DNA of 64,000 nucleotides from assembly GCF_004403185.1 (NCBI RefSeq), contig NZ_SOHJ01000007.1, forward strand, positions 62,001-126,000, given 5' to 3'. Positions 62,711 to 64,000 of this stretch are shown in pieces (the stretch's first letter is position 1; the number at the start of each line of letters is the position of its first letter). The notes beneath the pieces are model-generated. The model worked only from the letters and a program-made list of their open reading frames with translations, ran no database searches and was not told the origin of the DNA. This stretch comes from Cryobacterium suzukii (GTDB taxonomy: Bacteria > Actinomycetota > Actinomycetes > Actinomycetales > Microbacteriaceae). A program made the position numbers and the translations under genes.

Positions 62711-63009
62711 GGTGTGGATCCACTTCAGCAGCGCATCTCAGGGTTGGATGCCGGAAGGGTGCACGTGACGGAGCACATGCTTACCCCGAGCTGATCGTGC
62801 GCGAGTTTTTGGCGCATGATCTGAATCGAGGCCGATGTCACTCTCCGGCAGCGCCGACGGAGCTGGTTCAGCGATTGACAGCGTAAGTCGCCATCATCCG
62901 GATTGTCTGTAACACGGTGAAATTGTTTCATTTCGTTACCGGCCGGAGATGCGTCTTGCCCATTTCGAGCCCCTGGTAACGATTTGCGCGCGAAAGCGTT
63001 GGCCCCAGT
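62711..63009. other. Intergenic region upstream of the flavin oxidoreductase
   Basis: No gene is seen. TTGACA at 62875-62880 is a possible -35 box but lacks a clear -10. GTAAC/GTTAC half-sites near 62910-62939 form a weak inverted repeat. The start at 63010 has no strong ribosome site. Confidence 0.3.
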
Positions 63010-64000
63010 ATGACTATTCCGCTCTCCATCCTTGACCTTGCTCCGATTACCCCTGGCCAGACCGCTCGGGAGAGCTTTGCGGGGAGTGTTGCGCTCGCCC
63101 AGACGGCCGAAAAACACGGGTATGAGCGGGTCTGGTATGCCGAGCACCACAATATGCCGACCATCGGTTCGTCGGCGACGAGCATTCTGATCGGCCACGT
63201 GGCCGGCCAGACCTCCACGATTCGGCTCGGATCCGGCGGCGTCATGCTGCCCAATCACTCACCGCTCGTGATCGCCGAGCAGTACGGAACCCTCGCGGAA
63301 CTGTACCCCGACCGCATCGACCTGGGCCTCGGCCGGGCACCCGGAAGCGACCAGAACACCGCTCGGGCAATGCGCCGCGACCCACGTGCTTCTGACCAGT
63401 TTCCGCAGGACGTCATGGAGCTCCAGGCCTACCTGCGCGGGCAGTCGATCGTGCCGGGCGTGCAGGCCATCCCCGGAGCGGGTACCAATGTGCCACTGTT
63501 CATTCTCGGATCGTCGCTGTTCGGCGCCGGGCTCGCCGCAGCCCTCGGCTTGCCCTACGCCTTCGCGTCGCATTTCGCGCCCGACGCGCTGCACGAAGCG
63601 ATCGCGCTCTACCGCCGCGATTTCACGCCGTCAGAGCAGCTTGCAGCGCCGCACCTCATCATTGCCGCCAACGTGATCGCTGCCGATGACAAAGCGGATG
63701 CAGTGGAGCAGTTTGAGACGACCCGCCGCACCCGGGTGCGCGGCATGCTCTCTCGCGGACCGGCAACCCCCGAATACGACGACGACCAGATCGACGTCTT
63801 CCTGACTACGCCGGAGGGTCGCAATATCGCCAACATGATGCGCTACTCGGCGGTTGGTACCGCCGACGAGGTGCGCGCCTACCTTGAGGAGTTCGCCGAG
63901 GGAACCGGGGCCGATGAGCTCATTCTCGCCCACCAGTCCCCGTCGATCGAGGACCGCCTGCGCTCGGTCGAGCTCACGGCCGATGCGATGAACCTCGTCA
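63010..64000 (+). CDS. LLM-class flavin-dependent oxidoreductase (3' end cut by window)
   Basis: 330 codons from ATG 63010 reach the window edge in frame. The bacterial luciferase-like barrel shows [85 protein letters not shown] and a late [25 protein letters not shown]. This is the MsnO8-like group using FMNH2. The substrate is unknown. Nearly full length; only the last few residues appear to be missing. Confidence 0.93.
   Translation, partial: MTIPLSILDLAPITPGQTARESFAGSVALAQTAEKHGYERVWYAEHHNMPTIGSSATSILIGHVAGQTSTIRLGSGGVMLPNHSPLVIAEQYGTLAELYPDRIDLGLGRAPGSDQNTARAMRRDPRASDQFPQDVMELQAYLRGQSIVPGVQAIPGAGTNVPLFILGSSLFGAGLAAALGLPYAFASHFAPDALHEAIALYRRDFTPSEQLAAPHLIIAANVIAADDKADAVEQFETTRRTRVRGMLSRGPATPEYDDDQIDVFLTTPEGRNIANMMRYSAVGTADEVRAYLEEFAEGTGADELILAHQSPSIEDRLRSVELTADAMNLV

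Overview
The window is high-GC DNA from an actinobacterium. Gene content and style point to Microbacteriaceae (Cryobacterium- or Leifsonia-like): DUF3090 and SCO1664-family genes, GTG/TTG starts, ATGA/GTGA gene overlaps and very GC-rich third codon positions. The family assignment is inference; no rRNA gene is present.

Layout. (1) 1-10188: a carbohydrate locus. On the minus strand lie a MalG/MalF-type permease pair, a sugar-binding lipoprotein, a secreted multidomain GH5 enzyme (mannanase-like) and a LacI-type sensor protein with no DNA-binding domain. Facing away are a ROK regulator and a type-B carboxylesterase. The likely scheme is extracellular polysaccharide cleavage, oligosaccharide import and local sugar sensing. 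(2) 10200-14329: the 3' remnant of a DDE-type transposase, a non-coding stretch rich in hairpins, an ABC exporter, an SRPBCC protein and a membrane protein. (3) 14539-24167: accessory DNA at tRNA-Pro(GGG). Two integrase/excisionase modules, both damaged, each sit at exactly 132 bp from one copy of a 51-bp direct repeat. The repeat contains the tRNA terminator. The 7.7 kb between the copies carries a J-domain membrane protein with a membrane partner, a fused DUF262/DUF1524 (GmrSD-type) restriction protein, a small Cys/His protein and a PIN-domain protein coupled to an ImmA/IrrE-like protein that has lost its metal site. (4) 24289-35855: chromosomal-type genes (DUF6328, NYN/LOTUS, methyltransferase, MOSC, SDR with an XRE regulator, aldo-keto reductase, alcohol dehydrogenase, fructose PTS, acyl-CoA ligase). 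(5) 36003-41942: a complete ribose operon rbsR-A-C-B-K-D behind a textbook promoter with two tandem GGAATCGATTCC operators. (6) 42107-64000: mostly housekeeping genes (pseudouridine synthase, DUF3090/SCO1664 pair, ArfB, MenB, DEAD-box helicase, cell-wall and secreted proteins, oxidoreductases), including an FAD monooxygenase behind a perfect 29-bp operator-like palindrome.

A compositional marker supports this division. The octamer GCGGATGC/GCATCCGC occurs about 26 times in 24.3-64 kb but only about 3 times in 1-24 kb (hand count). The left third therefore looks acquired, or at least compositionally distinct. The most interesting candidates for undescribed biology are the island cargo and the HTH-less LacI sensor paired with a ROK regulator.
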